A DNA stretch of 64,000 nt from Pseudonocardia petroleophila (GTDB lineage Bacteria > Actinomycetota > Actinomycetes > Mycobacteriales > Pseudonocardiaceae), in NCBI RefSeq assembly GCF_014235185.1, contig NZ_CP060131.1, positions 6,021,501 to 6,085,500 of the forward strand. The letters run 5' to 3'. Shown here in pieces: positions 49,548 to 58,309 of the stretch. Below the pieces are notes generated by a model that was not told the origin of the DNA, searched no databases, and saw nothing but the letters and a program-made list of their open reading frames with translations. How positions within the stretch are numbered: position 1 is the stretch's first letter; each line of letters starts with the position of its first letter. A program made the translations under genes and the position numbers.

Positions 49548-50453
49548 CTAGGTGAGGCCGATCCCGCGCTCGTCGATCCACGGGCGCGGGTTGACCTTCG
49601 TACCGCCCGGGGTGATGACCTCGAAGTGCAGGTGCGGGCCGGTGGACTGGCCCTCGTTCCCGACCTCGGCGATCACGTCGCCCGCGGCTACCGACTCGCC
49701 GACTCGCACCAGCGAGCGGCTGATGTGGCCGTAGACGGTGATCGTGCCGTCGTCGTGCCGGACGCGGACCCACTGGCCGAAGCCGCTGGCCGGGCCGGAG
49801 TCGATCACGGTGCCGTCGAGCGGCACGCGGATCGGGGTGCCGATCGGGGCGGCGATGTCCAGACCCTGGTGCGAGGTGCCCCAGCGGGCGCCGAAGCCGG
49901 AGGTGATCCGGCCGACGACCATCTGCACGCCGCCCGCCGCGGACGCCGCGGCGGTGGCGGCGAGGCGCGCCTCCTCGGCGACCCGGGCCTCCTCCGCGAG
50001 CCGCGCCTCCTCGGCGGCGCGCGCGGCCTGCTCGGCGGCGACGCGCTGGACCTCGGCGGCCTTCACCAGGTCGGCCGCGCCGACCACCTGCGGCTCGGGT
50101 GCCACCGGGGCGACCGCGGAGACCTGCTGCGCGACGAGCGGGAGGGCCGCCTCGGCGACGGGTGCGCCGGGCGTCAGCACCTCGTCGAGGCCGATGCGCA
50201 GGACGTTCGCGCCCTCGGCGGCGGCGGGCAGGGCCGACGACAGCGCCATCTGGCCCGCGGCGACGAGGGTGCCGCCGGCGACGAGTGCGCCGACGAACCG
50301 GGCGGCTCCGGAGGGGCCGGACACGTGGTCCAGCACGGACGGGAGCGCGAACGAGCGGCTCGCCGCCACACCTGCTCCCGCTGCCACCGGGGAGCTCGGC
50401 AGCGGGAGCGCGAGGTGTGTGCGACGGCCCTGGGGGGAGCGGTGCCGTGACAC
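49548..50453 (-). CDS. Secreted or anchored M23-family cell-wall endopeptidase
   Basis: A 301-residue protein: basic N-terminus, one hydrophobic segment (residues about 52-75, FVGALVAGGTLVAAGQMALS) that could be a signal anchor, an Ala/Glu-rich coiled coil (about 125-165), then LytM/M23 with zinc ligands His195 and Asp199 (HQGLDIAAP) and His276, plus catalytic His242 (YGH) and His274 (HLHFEV). It should cut peptidoglycan cross-bridges. GTG 50453 follows GGAAGGAA. All catalytic residues are present, so it is probably active. A structured leader lies upstream. Confidence 0.92.
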   Translation of the reverse strand: MSRHRSPQGRRTHLALPLPSSPVAAGAGVAASRSFALPSVLDHVSGPSGAARFVGALVAGGTLVAAGQMALSSALPAAAEGANVLRIGLDEVLTPGAPVAEAALPLVAQQVSAVAPVAPEPQVVGAADLVKAAEVQRVAAEQAARAAEEARLAEEARVAEEARLAATAAASAAGGVQMVVGRITSGFGARWGTSHQGLDIAAPIGTPIRVPLDGTVIDSGPASGFGQWVRVRHDDGTITVYGHISRSLVRVGESVAAGDVIAEVGNEGQSTGPHLHFEVITPGGTKVNPRPWIDERGIGLT

Positions 50454-50561
50454 GACCTTGTTCCTTCCGGATCCACACGGCCCGGGGACGTTCCCGTCGG
50501 GGGGCGGGCGGACCGCTGGGGAGCGCGGTCCGTCGTCCGGTTCTGTGACCGGGCCGTTATC
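50454..50561 (-). promoter_or_regulatory. Promoter and about 95-base leader of the M23 peptidase gene
   Basis: GATAAC on the minus strand (50556-50561) is a probable -10, giving a leader of about 95 bases. It can fold an 8-bp hairpin (50509-50516 with 50525-50532, CGGACCGC/GCGGTCCG) and a small GACG/CGTC hairpin (50487-50498) before the ribosome-binding site. It lacks the conserved blocks of the ydaO c-di-AMP riboswitch often found before actinobacterial cell-wall hydrolases. Confidence 0.35.
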
Positions 50562-50904
50562 GATCGACGACGACGTTAACCGAGGCCGACCGGTGGGTGA
50601 CCCCGGGCGGCCCCGGGTGAGACCGTCGGCCCGCGGGGCGCGCCGAGCGGCAGGAACGGCGTGTCCGGCCCGACACGCCGGGTGCGTGTCCGTCCGTTCG
50701 GCGCAGCGCCACGTCCCGTCCCCCGCCGGGACCGCACGACGGCCCGGGCGAGCGGGCCGGGAGGAACCGGAACCGGCGAACGGAGCAGTCACCCGTCGCG
50801 GCCGGCGCGGCGGGCGGGCCCCCGGGCGTGATCGGGAGTGCGGCCCGGGTGGGCGTCAACCCCGGGCCGCGGACGTCACAGCGGACGTCGCAGGGGCTGG
50901 GACA
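50562..50904. other. 343-bp non-coding gap
   Basis: No gene is supported here. I see only two direct copies of GCGGACGTC (50869-50877 and 50881-50889) just past the oxidoreductase stop and scattered short G+C palindromes. Confidence 0.6.
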
Positions 50905-53900
50905 TCACAGCCCCAGCTCGGCGATCCGCGCCCGGTACCGCTCCACGTGGGCCAGCTTCACGTCCTCGTACCCGCGCACCAGGTCGGCCGCCTGCGCCGC
51001 GGCGACGGCCGTGGCGTGGTTCTCCGCGGTCAGCCCCGCGGCGAGGCCGCGGACCATCGCCCGGTAGTCGTCGCGCAGCTCGCGCTCCAGCCGCCGGATC
51101 CCGGTCCGCCCGAACGGGTCGAGCGGGGTGCCGCGCAGCACCCTGCCCCGGGCGAGCGTGGTGAGCACCGGGCGCATCCACGGCCCGAACGCGATCTTCT
51201 TCTGCCGGCCCAGCGACTTGAGCACCGGCGGGTGCAGCCGGTAGCGCCGCTTCGTCCCGCCGGGGACCTCCGCGGCCAGGGTCGCCTCGAAGGCCGGGTC
51301 GGTGAGCAGCCGCGCCACCTCGTACTCGTCCTTGTAGGCGGTGAGCTTGTGCAGCCCGTGCGCGACGGCCTCGCTGAAGGACGTGTCGTCGCCCAGCGCC
51401 CGCTCCGCCCGCCACGCCGCCTGCACGTCGCGGACGTAGGCGCGCGCGGTGCGGACGCCCTGGTAGCCGACGAGCTGCGCGGCCCGGATCCCCGCGAGGC
51501 GGCGGGTCTCCCCCGCCAGGTCGCCGAGGTCGTCGAAGACGGCCGGGGCGGGCGCCGCGGCGGACCCGGTGGCCGACGCGAACGCCACCGGGTCGGCGAC
51601 GGCGACGCGCCCCCAGCGGAACGCCGCGGTGTTGACCGCGACCGCGACGCCGTTGAGCTCGATCGCCCACTCGATCGCCGCGGCCGTCAGCGGCAGCGCG
51701 CCGGACTGGTAGGCCGCGCCGACGACGATCAGGTTGGCCGGCATCGCGTCGCCGAACAGCGCGTTCGCGGCGGCCTGGGCGTCGAGCGGCACGACCGCGC
51801 GGGCCGTGCCGGCGATGCGGGCGACCAGGGCGTCGACGTCGGGGGCCGACACCGACGCGTCGCGCACCATCGCCCCGGTCGGCACCGGGCTCGTCGAGAC
51901 GACGGCCAGCGTCCGCTCGGCGGAGGCGTAGGCGAGGTAGCGGGCGTCGGCGCCGACGAGGGCGTCGAAGGCCAGGTAGCAGGCGGCCGTGCCCGTGCCG
52001 ACGCGGTTGGCCGCGCCGAGGGCGTCGGTGTCGGCGGCGATCCGCAGGTGCGAGGTGACCGGGCCGGCCTTCTGGGAGAGCCCGGTCTGGTCGACGCCGT
52101 GCACCGCGCGCCCGTCGCGGACGGCGGCGGAGGCGAGCACCTGGTTGACCGTGACGATCCCGGTCCCGCCGATGCCGGCGAGGAACACGTCACCGGACCC
52201 CGGGCCGGTCACGTCGGGGACCGCCGGGGGGTCGCGTCGCTCCGGCCGCTCCGCCGACGAGCCGGGCGGCAGCTCGACCGTCACGAACGACGGGCAGTCC
52301 CCGTCGAGGCAGGAGTAGTCGGTGTTGCAGGAGGTCTGGTCGATGCGGGTCTTGCGGCCGAACTCGGTGTCGACGGGCTGCACCGAGAGGCAGTTGCTCT
52401 TCACCCCGCAGTCGCCGCAGCCCTCGCAGACCGCCTCGTTGATGACGACGCGGGTCGGCCGCACCGCCAGCGCACCGCGCTTGCGCAGCCGCCGGGACTC
52501 CGCGGCGCAGCGCTGGTCGTAGACCAGGACGCTGACCCCGGCCACGTCGGCCAGCACCCGCTGCGCCTCGTCGAACCGGTCGCGGTGCCACAGGTCCACC
52601 CCCGCGGGCAGGGCCGGGAGCGCGCGGTAGCGCTCCGGCTCGTCGGCGCACACGATGATCTTCGTGACGCCCTCGGCCAGCAGCTTCGCCGCCAGGGCGG
52701 GCACCTCGAGGCCGCCCTCGGCGTCCTGGCCGCCGGTCATCGCGACCGCGCGGTTGTAGAGGAGCTTGTAGGTGATCGACACCCCGGCCGCGACGCACGC
52801 CTGCACCGCGAGCTGGCCGGAGTGGGCGAAGGTGCCGTCGCCCATGTTCTGGTACATGTGCGCGGCGTCGGTGAACGGCGACTGGCCGATCCACTGCGCG
52901 CCCTCGCCGCCCATCTGCGTGATCGAGGTGACCTCGCTCGAGGGCCGGTGCGTCAGCGCCACCATCGCGTGGCAGCCGATCCCGCCGCCCGCGACGGCCC
53001 CCTCGGGCACCACCGTGGAGCGGTTGTGCGGGCAGCCGGAGCAGAAGTACGGGGTGCGGGCGACGGGCAGCAGCTCCAGCTTCGGCGGCTCGCGGCGCTC
53101 CGGCGCCAGGTCGACCCGCCCGCCGAGCACCCGGCGCAGCGGCCCGACGAGCGCACCGGCCGTCAGCTCCCCCGCCTCCGGGACGAGCGGGCGCCCCTCG
53201 GCGTCGGCCGAGCCGAGCACCACGGGGGCGTCGGGCGTGCCGTAGAGGACGTCGCGCACCGCCGACTCGACGAACGAGCTCTTCTCCTCCACCACGAGGA
53301 CGGTGTCGAGGCCGCGCGCGAAGTCGCGCAGCAGGCCCTTCTCCAGCGGGTGGACCATGCCCAGGCGCAGCAGCGAGATGCCCGCGCGGCGGCAGCCGTC
53401 GTCGTCGAGGCCGAGGTCGGCCAGTGCCTGCCGGGCATCGGTGAACGCCTTGCCCGCCGCGACGATCCCGATCCGCGCAGCGCCGCCACCCCGCCCGTCC
53501 ACCTCGACGGCGTTGATCGGGTTCGCGGCCAGGAACGCGCGCAGCATCGCCCAGCGCGGGCCGTACATCTGCGCCTCGGCCTCCAGCGACGCGGGCGGGG
53601 CGAGCATCGGGATCTGCCGGTACTCCCACGGCCGCCCCTCCCACTCCAGCTCGGGCACGGTGATGTCCACGTCGCCGCAGGTCCCGTCCACGGTGAAGAT
53701 CCCGTCGGCCACGTCGGCGGTGATCTTCATGCCGACCCACATGCCCGACGCCCGCGACATCGCGATGCCGAAGCGGCCCAGCCGCACGATCTCCTCGGCC
53801 GTGCCGGGGTAGAGCACCGGCAGCCCGAACCCGGCGAGCGTGCGCTCGCTGATGCACGGGATCGTCGAGGACTTGCAGCTCGGGTCGTCACCGGCCAGCA

Positions 53901-54339
53901 CCAGCACGCCGCCCTTCGGGTGGGCGCCGCACATGTTGCCGTGCCGGAACGGGTCGCCCGCCCGGTCGACGCCCGGCGCCTTGCCGTACCAGATCCCGAC
54001 GGCCCCGTCGACGGTCCGCGCGTGGCCGGGGACCTCGACCTGGCTGCCCCAGACCGCGGTGGCGGCGAGCTCCTCGTTGACGCCCGGCACCAGCGTGAGC
54101 CCGGCGTTGTCCTTCAGCTCGGCGGCCCTGGCCAGCGTCTGGTCGAGCCCGCCGAGCGGGCTGCCCTGGTACCCGGACACGAACGACGCGGTGCGCAGCC
54201 CGGCCGCGGCGTCGGCGGCGTGCTGCTCCACGAGCATCCGCGCGATCGCCTGCACCCCCGTCAGCAGGACGGGCCCGGCTCCCGCGCGGTAGCGCGAGGC
54301 GAGGTCGAAGTCGACGGGGCGGGAGTCCTGCAGCGTCAT
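50905..54339 (-). CDS. Indolepyruvate:ferredoxin oxidoreductase-family protein (fused 2-oxoacid oxidoreductase)
   Basis: A 1144-residue fusion. The N-terminal TPP/pyrimidine half contains TGVQAIARMLVEQHAADAAAG and FVSGYQGSPLGGLDQ; a middle TPP-binding part has FCSGCPHNRSTVVPEG and GDGTFAHSGQLAVQACVAAG; a ferredoxin-like cluster reads CEGCGDCGVKSNC, then CNTDYSCLDGDCPSF; the C-terminal gamma-type half has FLAGIGGTGIVTVNQVLA. Relatives oxidise arylpyruvates to arylacetyl-CoA with ferredoxin. It is the last gene of the meta-cleavage operon. Some aerobic actinobacteria carry these long fusions with unknown substrates. Confidence 0.9.
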   Translation of the reverse strand: MTLQDSRPVDFDLASRYRAGAGPVLLTGVQAIARMLVEQHAADAAAGLRTASFVSGYQGSPLGGLDQTLARAAELKDNAGLTLVPGVNEELAATAVWGSQVEVPGHARTVDGAVGIWYGKAPGVDRAGDPFRHGNMCGAHPKGGVLVLAGDDPSCKSSTIPCISERTLAGFGLPVLYPGTAEEIVRLGRFGIAMSRASGMWVGMKITADVADGIFTVDGTCGDVDITVPELEWEGRPWEYRQIPMLAPPASLEAEAQMYGPRWAMLRAFLAANPINAVEVDGRGGGAARIGIVAAGKAFTDARQALADLGLDDDGCRRAGISLLRLGMVHPLEKGLLRDFARGLDTVLVVEEKSSFVESAVRDVLYGTPDAPVVLGSADAEGRPLVPEAGELTAGALVGPLRRVLGGRVDLAPERREPPKLELLPVARTPYFCSGCPHNRSTVVPEGAVAGGGIGCHAMVALTHRPSSEVTSITQMGGEGAQWIGQSPFTDAAHMYQNMGDGTFAHSGQLAVQACVAAGVSITYKLLYNRAVAMTGGQDAEGGLEVPALAAKLLAEGVTKIIVCADEPERYRALPALPAGVDLWHRDRFDEAQRVLADVAGVSVLVYDQRCAAESRRLRKRGALAVRPTRVVINEAVCEGCGDCGVKSNCLSVQPVDTEFGRKTRIDQTSCNTDYSCLDGDCPSFVTVELPPGSSAERPERRDPPAVPDVTGPGSGDVFLAGIGGTGIVTVNQVLASAAVRDGRAVHGVDQTGLSQKAGPVTSHLRIAADTDALGAANRVGTGTAACYLAFDALVGADARYLAYASAERTLAVVSTSPVPTGAMVRDASVSAPDVDALVARIAGTARAVVPLDAQAAANALFGDAMPANLIVVGAAYQSGALPLTAAAIEWAIELNGVAVAVNTAAFRWGRVAVADPVAFASATGSAAAPAPAVFDDLGDLAGETRRLAGIRAAQLVGYQGVRTARAYVRDVQAAWRAERALGDDTSFSEAVAHGLHKLTAYKDEYEVARLLTDPAFEATLAAEVPGGTKRRYRLHPPVLKSLGRQKKIAFGPWMRPVLTTLARGRVLRGTPLDPFGRTGIRRLERELRDDYRAMVRGLAAGLTAENHATAVAAAQAADLVRGYEDVKLAHVERYRARIAELGL

Positions 54340-54398
54340 GGTGCTCCTCTCGTCGTGCGCGGAGACCGTGGCCGGGGACCACGGCGTCCGCGCACGGC

Positions 54399-55253
54399 CT
54401 ACTCCTGGGACCGCTCCAGGGCCGCCGACACCGACGCCGCCGCCCTGCGGACACTCTGCACGACCGCGACCTTCCGCGCTCCGAGCACGCGCGAGGTCCC
54501 GCCGACGACGGAGATCGCGGCGACCGCGACCGTCCGCTCGCCCCGGCGCAGCACGATCGGCGCCGCGATCGACGACATCCCCATCGTGTGCTCCTCGCGC
54601 GAGGCCGCGTAGCCGTCGACGTGGACCTGGCGCAGCACCTGCCGGTAGCGGTTGGGGTCGACGATCGTGAAGGGCGTGCGGCGCACGAACCCGCGCTCGA
54701 GGATCGCCCGCGCCATCGACGGGTTGTACGCCGCGATCACCTTCGCCGCGCTCGACGAGTGGCCGGGCCCGCGGCGGTAGAGCTCGGTGTGGAACATCGT
54801 GCCCGCACCGCTGTGCTCCAGCCGGTCGACGTAGAGCACGTCGGCCCCGACGGGCACCGCGAGCTGCGCGGTCTCCCGCAGCACCTCGCGCAGCTCGGCG
54901 AGCACCGGCAGCGACAGCTCGCGCAGCATCAGCCGGTCGACGGCCAGCTGCCCGATCTCGAACAGCCGCAGCCCCAGCCGGTAGCGGCCGTTGCGCGAGC
55001 GCTCCAGCATCCCCGACGCCGCCAGCGCGGCCAGCATCCGTGACGCCGTGCTCTTCGCGACGCCCAGCTCCGCGGCCACCCGGGTGGCGCCGAGCTCGGC
55101 CTCGCGCTCGAAGCAGCCGAGCACGGCCATCGCGATGGAGACCGACCGCAGCGGGCCGTCGCCCACCGCGTCGGTGTCGGGCTCCAGGGCCGGGACCTCG
55201 GGCGCGAGCGCCGCCGGGTCCAGGATCGCCTCGTCGAGATCCAGGATCGTCAT
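54399..55253 (-). CDS. IclR-family transcriptional regulator
   Basis: A 284-residue IclR protein with a longer acidic N-terminus (DLDEAILDPAALAPEVPALEPD) before the helix-turn-helix (GATRVAAELGVAKSTASRMLAALAASGML). The effector domain has ETAQLAVPVGADVLYVDRLEHSG and MGMSSIAAPIVLRRGERTVAVAAISVVGG. It lies inside the minus-strand operon, between the phosphatase and the oxidoreductase, so it is co-expressed with the genes it may control. The start is uncertain because no ribosome-binding site is clear before ATG 55253. Confidence 0.9.
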   Translation of the reverse strand: MTILDLDEAILDPAALAPEVPALEPDTDAVGDGPLRSVSIAMAVLGCFEREAELGATRVAAELGVAKSTASRMLAALAASGMLERSRNGRYRLGLRLFEIGQLAVDRLMLRELSLPVLAELREVLRETAQLAVPVGADVLYVDRLEHSGAGTMFHTELYRRGPGHSSSAAKVIAAYNPSMARAILERGFVRRTPFTIVDPNRYRQVLRQVHVDGYAASREEHTMGMSSIAAPIVLRRGERTVAVAAISVVGGTSRVLGARKVAVVQSVRRAAASVSAALERSQE

Positions 55254-55274
55254 GGGCTCAGGACTCCCAGGCGG

Positions 55275-56360
55275 TCATGATTCCCACTGCGGGAACTCGT
55301 CCGGTGGCGGCACGTTCACCTCGGTGACCCGGTTGCGGTAGGAGACGAACGCGGTCTGGCCGCCCTCGCGCAGCTTCACCCGGATCTCCTCGGTGTTGAG
55401 CGGCTCGCCCGGGTCGTAGCCGTGCGCCCACGTGGCGAACGCGCGCATCGGGCCGGAGTGCGTGGCCGCGAGGATCCGCTGGTCGCCCGGGTTCTCCGCG
55501 ATGAGCCGGTGGAACCCCCGCCAGAACCGGCGCACGCACAGCGCGGGCGGCTCGAAGTACATCAGCGGGATCGTCAGCCAGGTCTGGATCGGGTCGCCCC
55601 CGCCCAGCTGCACGCGGTAGAACCGGTCGATCTCGACGAGCCAGCGCGGCCGGTCGCCGACGGCCATCCGCTCCAGCTTCTCCATCGTCGACTGGTACTG
55701 CCGGAACGCCGACGTCACGTCGCGCAGGCCGTCGGGGGTCCAGACCCCGAAGTTGCGCAGCTCGGGGATCGGCGTCGGCTCGGTGAGGGTGATGTCCTTG
55801 CCCCACATCGCCATGCCGTCCTGCGCCCCGTTGTAGAGCTGGACGGCGGTCTGCCGGGCCCGGTTGGTGTCGGCGTGCACCAGCCGGACCGTGTCGCCCG
55901 CGTCCCAGCGCCGGGCCAGCTCGTGGCCGCGGCGGTGGGCCTGCCAGCCGCCCATCGGCGTCAGGCCGGCGTCGGTGGAGTACCCCTGCGTGATGCCGTG
56001 GCGGATGATCGAGATCTCGCAGACGAACTTCTCGCTCGCCCGCCGCTGCACCGGTGCCGCGATCTCCTTGCCGCGCGTCGCCTCGGCCAGGGCCGGGGTG
56101 AACACGGCGCCGTCGAACTCGACGGTCGGGGCGGGCGGGGCGGCCGTCGCGCCCCGCTCGCGGAAGCGGCGCAGGTAGAGCGGGGTGTCGTCGACGGTCG
56201 CGGTGCCGGTCCCGGCCCTGTTCGCGGTGCCGCTGCTGTTGCCGCCGCGGCCGTTGCTGCCGTTCGCGGCCGGCGCGGTGCCCTGGCGCTCCCGGTACTT
56301 GGCGAGGTAGTTCGGCGCCTCGTACCGGTCGAGCTTGCGCGGATCGTGCGGGGCGCTCAC
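55275..56360 (-). CDS. Histidine phosphatase (phosphoglycerate-mutase-like) with duplicated N-terminal motif
   Basis: A 361-residue protein. The C-terminal 250 residues form a histidine phosphatase: catalytic Arg-His-Gly at 120-122 (SIIRHGITQG), LTPMGGWQAHRRGHELARRW and the second histidine in ILAATHSGPMRAF. The N-terminal 80 residues are low-complexity Gly/Ala/Asn with two similar basic motifs, NYLAKYRERQG (17-27) and LYLRRFRERG (61-70). Its GTG start overlaps the dioxygenase stop as GTGA, so it belongs to the ring-cleavage operon. Substrate unknown; a phosphatase here is unusual. Confidence 0.85.
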   Translation of the reverse strand: MSAPHDPRKLDRYEAPNYLAKYRERQGTAPAANGSNGRGGNSSGTANRAGTGTATVDDTPLYLRRFRERGATAAPPAPTVEFDGAVFTPALAEATRGKEIAAPVQRRASEKFVCEISIIRHGITQGYSTDAGLTPMGGWQAHRRGHELARRWDAGDTVRLVHADTNRARQTAVQLYNGAQDGMAMWGKDITLTEPTPIPELRNFGVWTPDGLRDVTSAFRQYQSTMEKLERMAVGDRPRWLVEIDRFYRVQLGGGDPIQTWLTIPLMYFEPPALCVRRFWRGFHRLIAENPGDQRILAATHSGPMRAFATWAHGYDPGEPLNTEEIRVKLREGGQTAFVSYRNRVTEVNVPPPDEFPQWES

Positions 56361-57286
56361 GAGTGCACCGTGAAGAAGCGCTCGTTGACCTGGCGGTGGT
56401 AGTAGAAGATGGCGCGCCCCATCTCCTCCTCGGTCCAGGTGATCGGCTCGAAGTCGGGGTCGACCCAGTAGCCGCCGGTGAACAGCTCGTTGCGGTTGCC
56501 GACGGGGTCGAAGAAGTACGTCGTGTACCCGCGGGTCACGCCGTGCCGCGTGGGCGCCACGTCGATGGTCACGCCGTGGTAGGCCAGCGTGTCGGCGGCG
56601 TCGCGGATGCCGTTCCAGTCGTCCATCCAGAACGCGAAGTGGTGCAGCGCGCCGTTCGGGCCCGTGATCACGGCGATGTCGTGCGGGGTGTGGCTGCGCT
56701 CGAGGAACGCGGCCAGCTGGTGCCCGTCGTTGGCGACGATCTGCTCGGTGAGCCGGAACTCCAGCACGTCGATGAAGAACGCGGAGAACGCCTCGACGTC
56801 CTCGGCCATCACGAACACGTGGTCCAGGCGCGGCGGCGCGATGCCGACGAGGTCCTGCGGCCGGGGCGGCGGGTTCGTCATCGGGAGCATGTTGCCCAGG
56901 CGCTCCATGCCGTGCACGAGCTCGACGAGGTGGCCCGACGGGGTCTCGAAGCGGATCGCCTCGCCCCAGCCCGGGCCCAGCTCGCGGGCGGCGTACCGCT
57001 TCACCGGCACGCTCACGGCCTGCAGCTTGTCGGTGAAGTAGTCGAGGTCGCCCGCCTCGGCGACCTTGAACGCCATGTGGTCGAGCCCGTAGGTCGGGGC
57101 CTGGCGCAGCACGACCGAGTGGTGCTCGTGCTCGTCCCAGCACTTGAGGAACACCCGGTCGACGCCGTCGCGGACGTCGCGCGCGGTCTCGACCAGGCCG
57201 AGGACCTCGGTGTAGTAGGCGGTGCACAGCTCGAGATCGGGGACCCGGATCTCGACGTGCTGGAGGCGAAGGATCCGATCGCTCAT
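56357..57286 (-). CDS. VOC-family extradiol dioxygenase, catechol 2,3-dioxygenase-like (paralogue 1)
   Basis: A 309-residue two-module type I extradiol dioxygenase. Iron ligands are His156 (PRLDHVFV), His216 (GALHHFAFW) and Glu267 (GNRNELFTGG). SHTPHDIAVITGPNG and RHGVTRGYTTYFFDP are family motifs. It opens catechols next to the diol to give hydroxymuconic semialdehydes. It is a paralogue of the next gene, which has the same length. GAGGAG lies 6 bases before the ATG. Confidence 0.92.
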   Translation of the reverse strand: MSDRILRLQHVEIRVPDLELCTAYYTEVLGLVETARDVRDGVDRVFLKCWDEHEHHSVVLRQAPTYGLDHMAFKVAEAGDLDYFTDKLQAVSVPVKRYAARELGPGWGEAIRFETPSGHLVELVHGMERLGNMLPMTNPPPRPQDLVGIAPPRLDHVFVMAEDVEAFSAFFIDVLEFRLTEQIVANDGHQLAAFLERSHTPHDIAVITGPNGALHHFAFWMDDWNGIRDAADTLAYHGVTIDVAPTRHGVTRGYTTYFFDPVGNRNELFTGGYWVDPDFEPITWTEEEMGRAIFYYHRQVNERFFTVHS

Positions 57287-57341
57287 GAGTGCTCCTCGCT
57301 GGCGCTCGTCGCCCGCATTCGCGGCGCTGCTGTGTCCGATG

Positions 57342-57363
57342 GTGAACTCGCGAGCTCGTTCAC
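57342..57363. repeat. Inverted repeat at the junction of the two dioxygenase genes
   Basis: GTGAAC (57342-57347) pairs with GTTCAC (57358-57363) around CGAGCTCG, and the right arm contains the upstream gene's stop codon. It could be an RNA processing or attenuation hairpin within the operon. Confidence 0.4.
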
Positions 57364-58289
57364 GTGTGCATCCTCAGGAAGCGCTGGCTGACGATGTTCT
57401 CGTAGTAGAAGAGCCCCTTGCCGAACTCCTGCTCGGTCCAGGTGATGATCTCCTGGTCGGGATCGACCCAGTAGCCGCCGGTGAAGACCTCGTTGCGGAT
57501 GCCGAGCGGGTCGAAGAAGTAGATGGTGTTGCCGCGGGTGACGCCGTGGCGGGTGGGACCCTGGTCGATCTGCACGCCGTTGTAGGCGAGCGTGTCGGCG
57601 GCCTTGCGGATGTGGTCCCAGTCGTCGAGCCAGTACGCCCAGTGGTGCAGCGCGCCGTTCGGCCCGTTGACGATCGCGATGTCGTGCGGGGAGTTGGTGC
57701 GGCCGGCCAGCCACACGCCGAGCTGGTGGCCGTTGCCGTCGAGGACCTGCTCGGTGAGGCGCAGGCCCAGCACGTCCTGGAAGAACCGCGCCGCCTCGCC
57801 CACCTCCTCGGCGTTGACGAGCATGTGGTCCATCCGCGGCGGGGCGATGCCCGGCAGGTCCGGCGGCGGCACCGGCGACGGATTGGACTTGCCGAGGATG
57901 TTGCCGGTCTTCTCGACGTCCCAGACCAGCTCCATGATCTGGCCCGACGGCACCTCGAACCGGATCGACTCGCCCTGCCCGACGGCCTCCCCCTTCGAGA
58001 CGCGCGAGACCTGGGCGCCGTAGTCGGCGAGCTTCTTCTCGTAGTCGTGGAGGTCGTCCTCGGACTCGACGCGGAAGGTGAAGGAGTCCATCCCGGTGCG
58101 CGGGTTGTAGCGCATGCGCAGCGAGTGGTGGTCCTCCTCGTCCCAGCACTTGAAGTAGACGGTGTCGCCCAGCTCCGGGTCGACGGTGCGCTGGACCTGC
58201 TGCAGGCCCATGACCTCGGTGTAGTAGGCGGTGGCGAGATCGAGGTCCGGTGTACGGACGTCGATGTGGGCGAGGCGGAGGATGCCCAT
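57360..58289 (-). CDS. VOC-family extradiol dioxygenase, catechol 2,3-dioxygenase-like (paralogue 2)
   Basis: A 309-residue extradiol dioxygenase. His155, His216 and Glu267 have spacings of 61 and 51, exactly those of the XylE ligands His153, His214 and Glu265. Motifs: PPRMDHMLVN, TNSPHDIAIVNGPNGALHH and GIRNEVFTGGYWVDPD. It is first in the minus-strand operon and faces a divergent promoter with back-to-back TAGCGT -10 boxes. Having two closely related enzymes suggests different catechol substrates or a mixed oligomer. Confidence 0.93.
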   Translation of the reverse strand: MGILRLAHIDVRTPDLDLATAYYTEVMGLQQVQRTVDPELGDTVYFKCWDEEDHHSLRMRYNPRTGMDSFTFRVESEDDLHDYEKKLADYGAQVSRVSKGEAVGQGESIRFEVPSGQIMELVWDVEKTGNILGKSNPSPVPPPDLPGIAPPRMDHMLVNAEEVGEAARFFQDVLGLRLTEQVLDGNGHQLGVWLAGRTNSPHDIAIVNGPNGALHHWAYWLDDWDHIRKAADTLAYNGVQIDQGPTRHGVTRGNTIYFFDPLGIRNEVFTGGYWVDPDQEIITWTEQEFGKGLFYYENIVSQRFLRMHT

Positions 58290-58309
58290 GCGATCAGCTC
58301 CCGGTTCCC

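Noticed and set aside
49548..50453. A resuscitation-promoting factor or RipA-like enzyme
   Set aside because: The catalytic residues are those of M23 (HxxxD, HxH), with no transglycosylase-like or NlpC/P60 domain.
50454..50904. A ydaO (c-di-AMP) riboswitch before the M23 peptidase
   Set aside because: I could not find the conserved blocks of that class; only simple hairpins are visible, so the region is listed only as a structured leader.
49738..54612. A 1624-codon open frame on the plus strand, and other long frames such as 345-2060, 18078-21740 and 9737-13573
   Set aside because: They are antisense to genes with clear domains. Their products are Arg/Gly/Val/His-rich with no family motif, as expected when high-G+C third positions remove stop codons.
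57287..57359. A small gene between the dioxygenases (a frame of about 26 codons)
   Set aside because: It is too short, overlaps the VOC2 stop and has no motif; the spacer is better described as an inverted repeat plus a ribosome-binding site.
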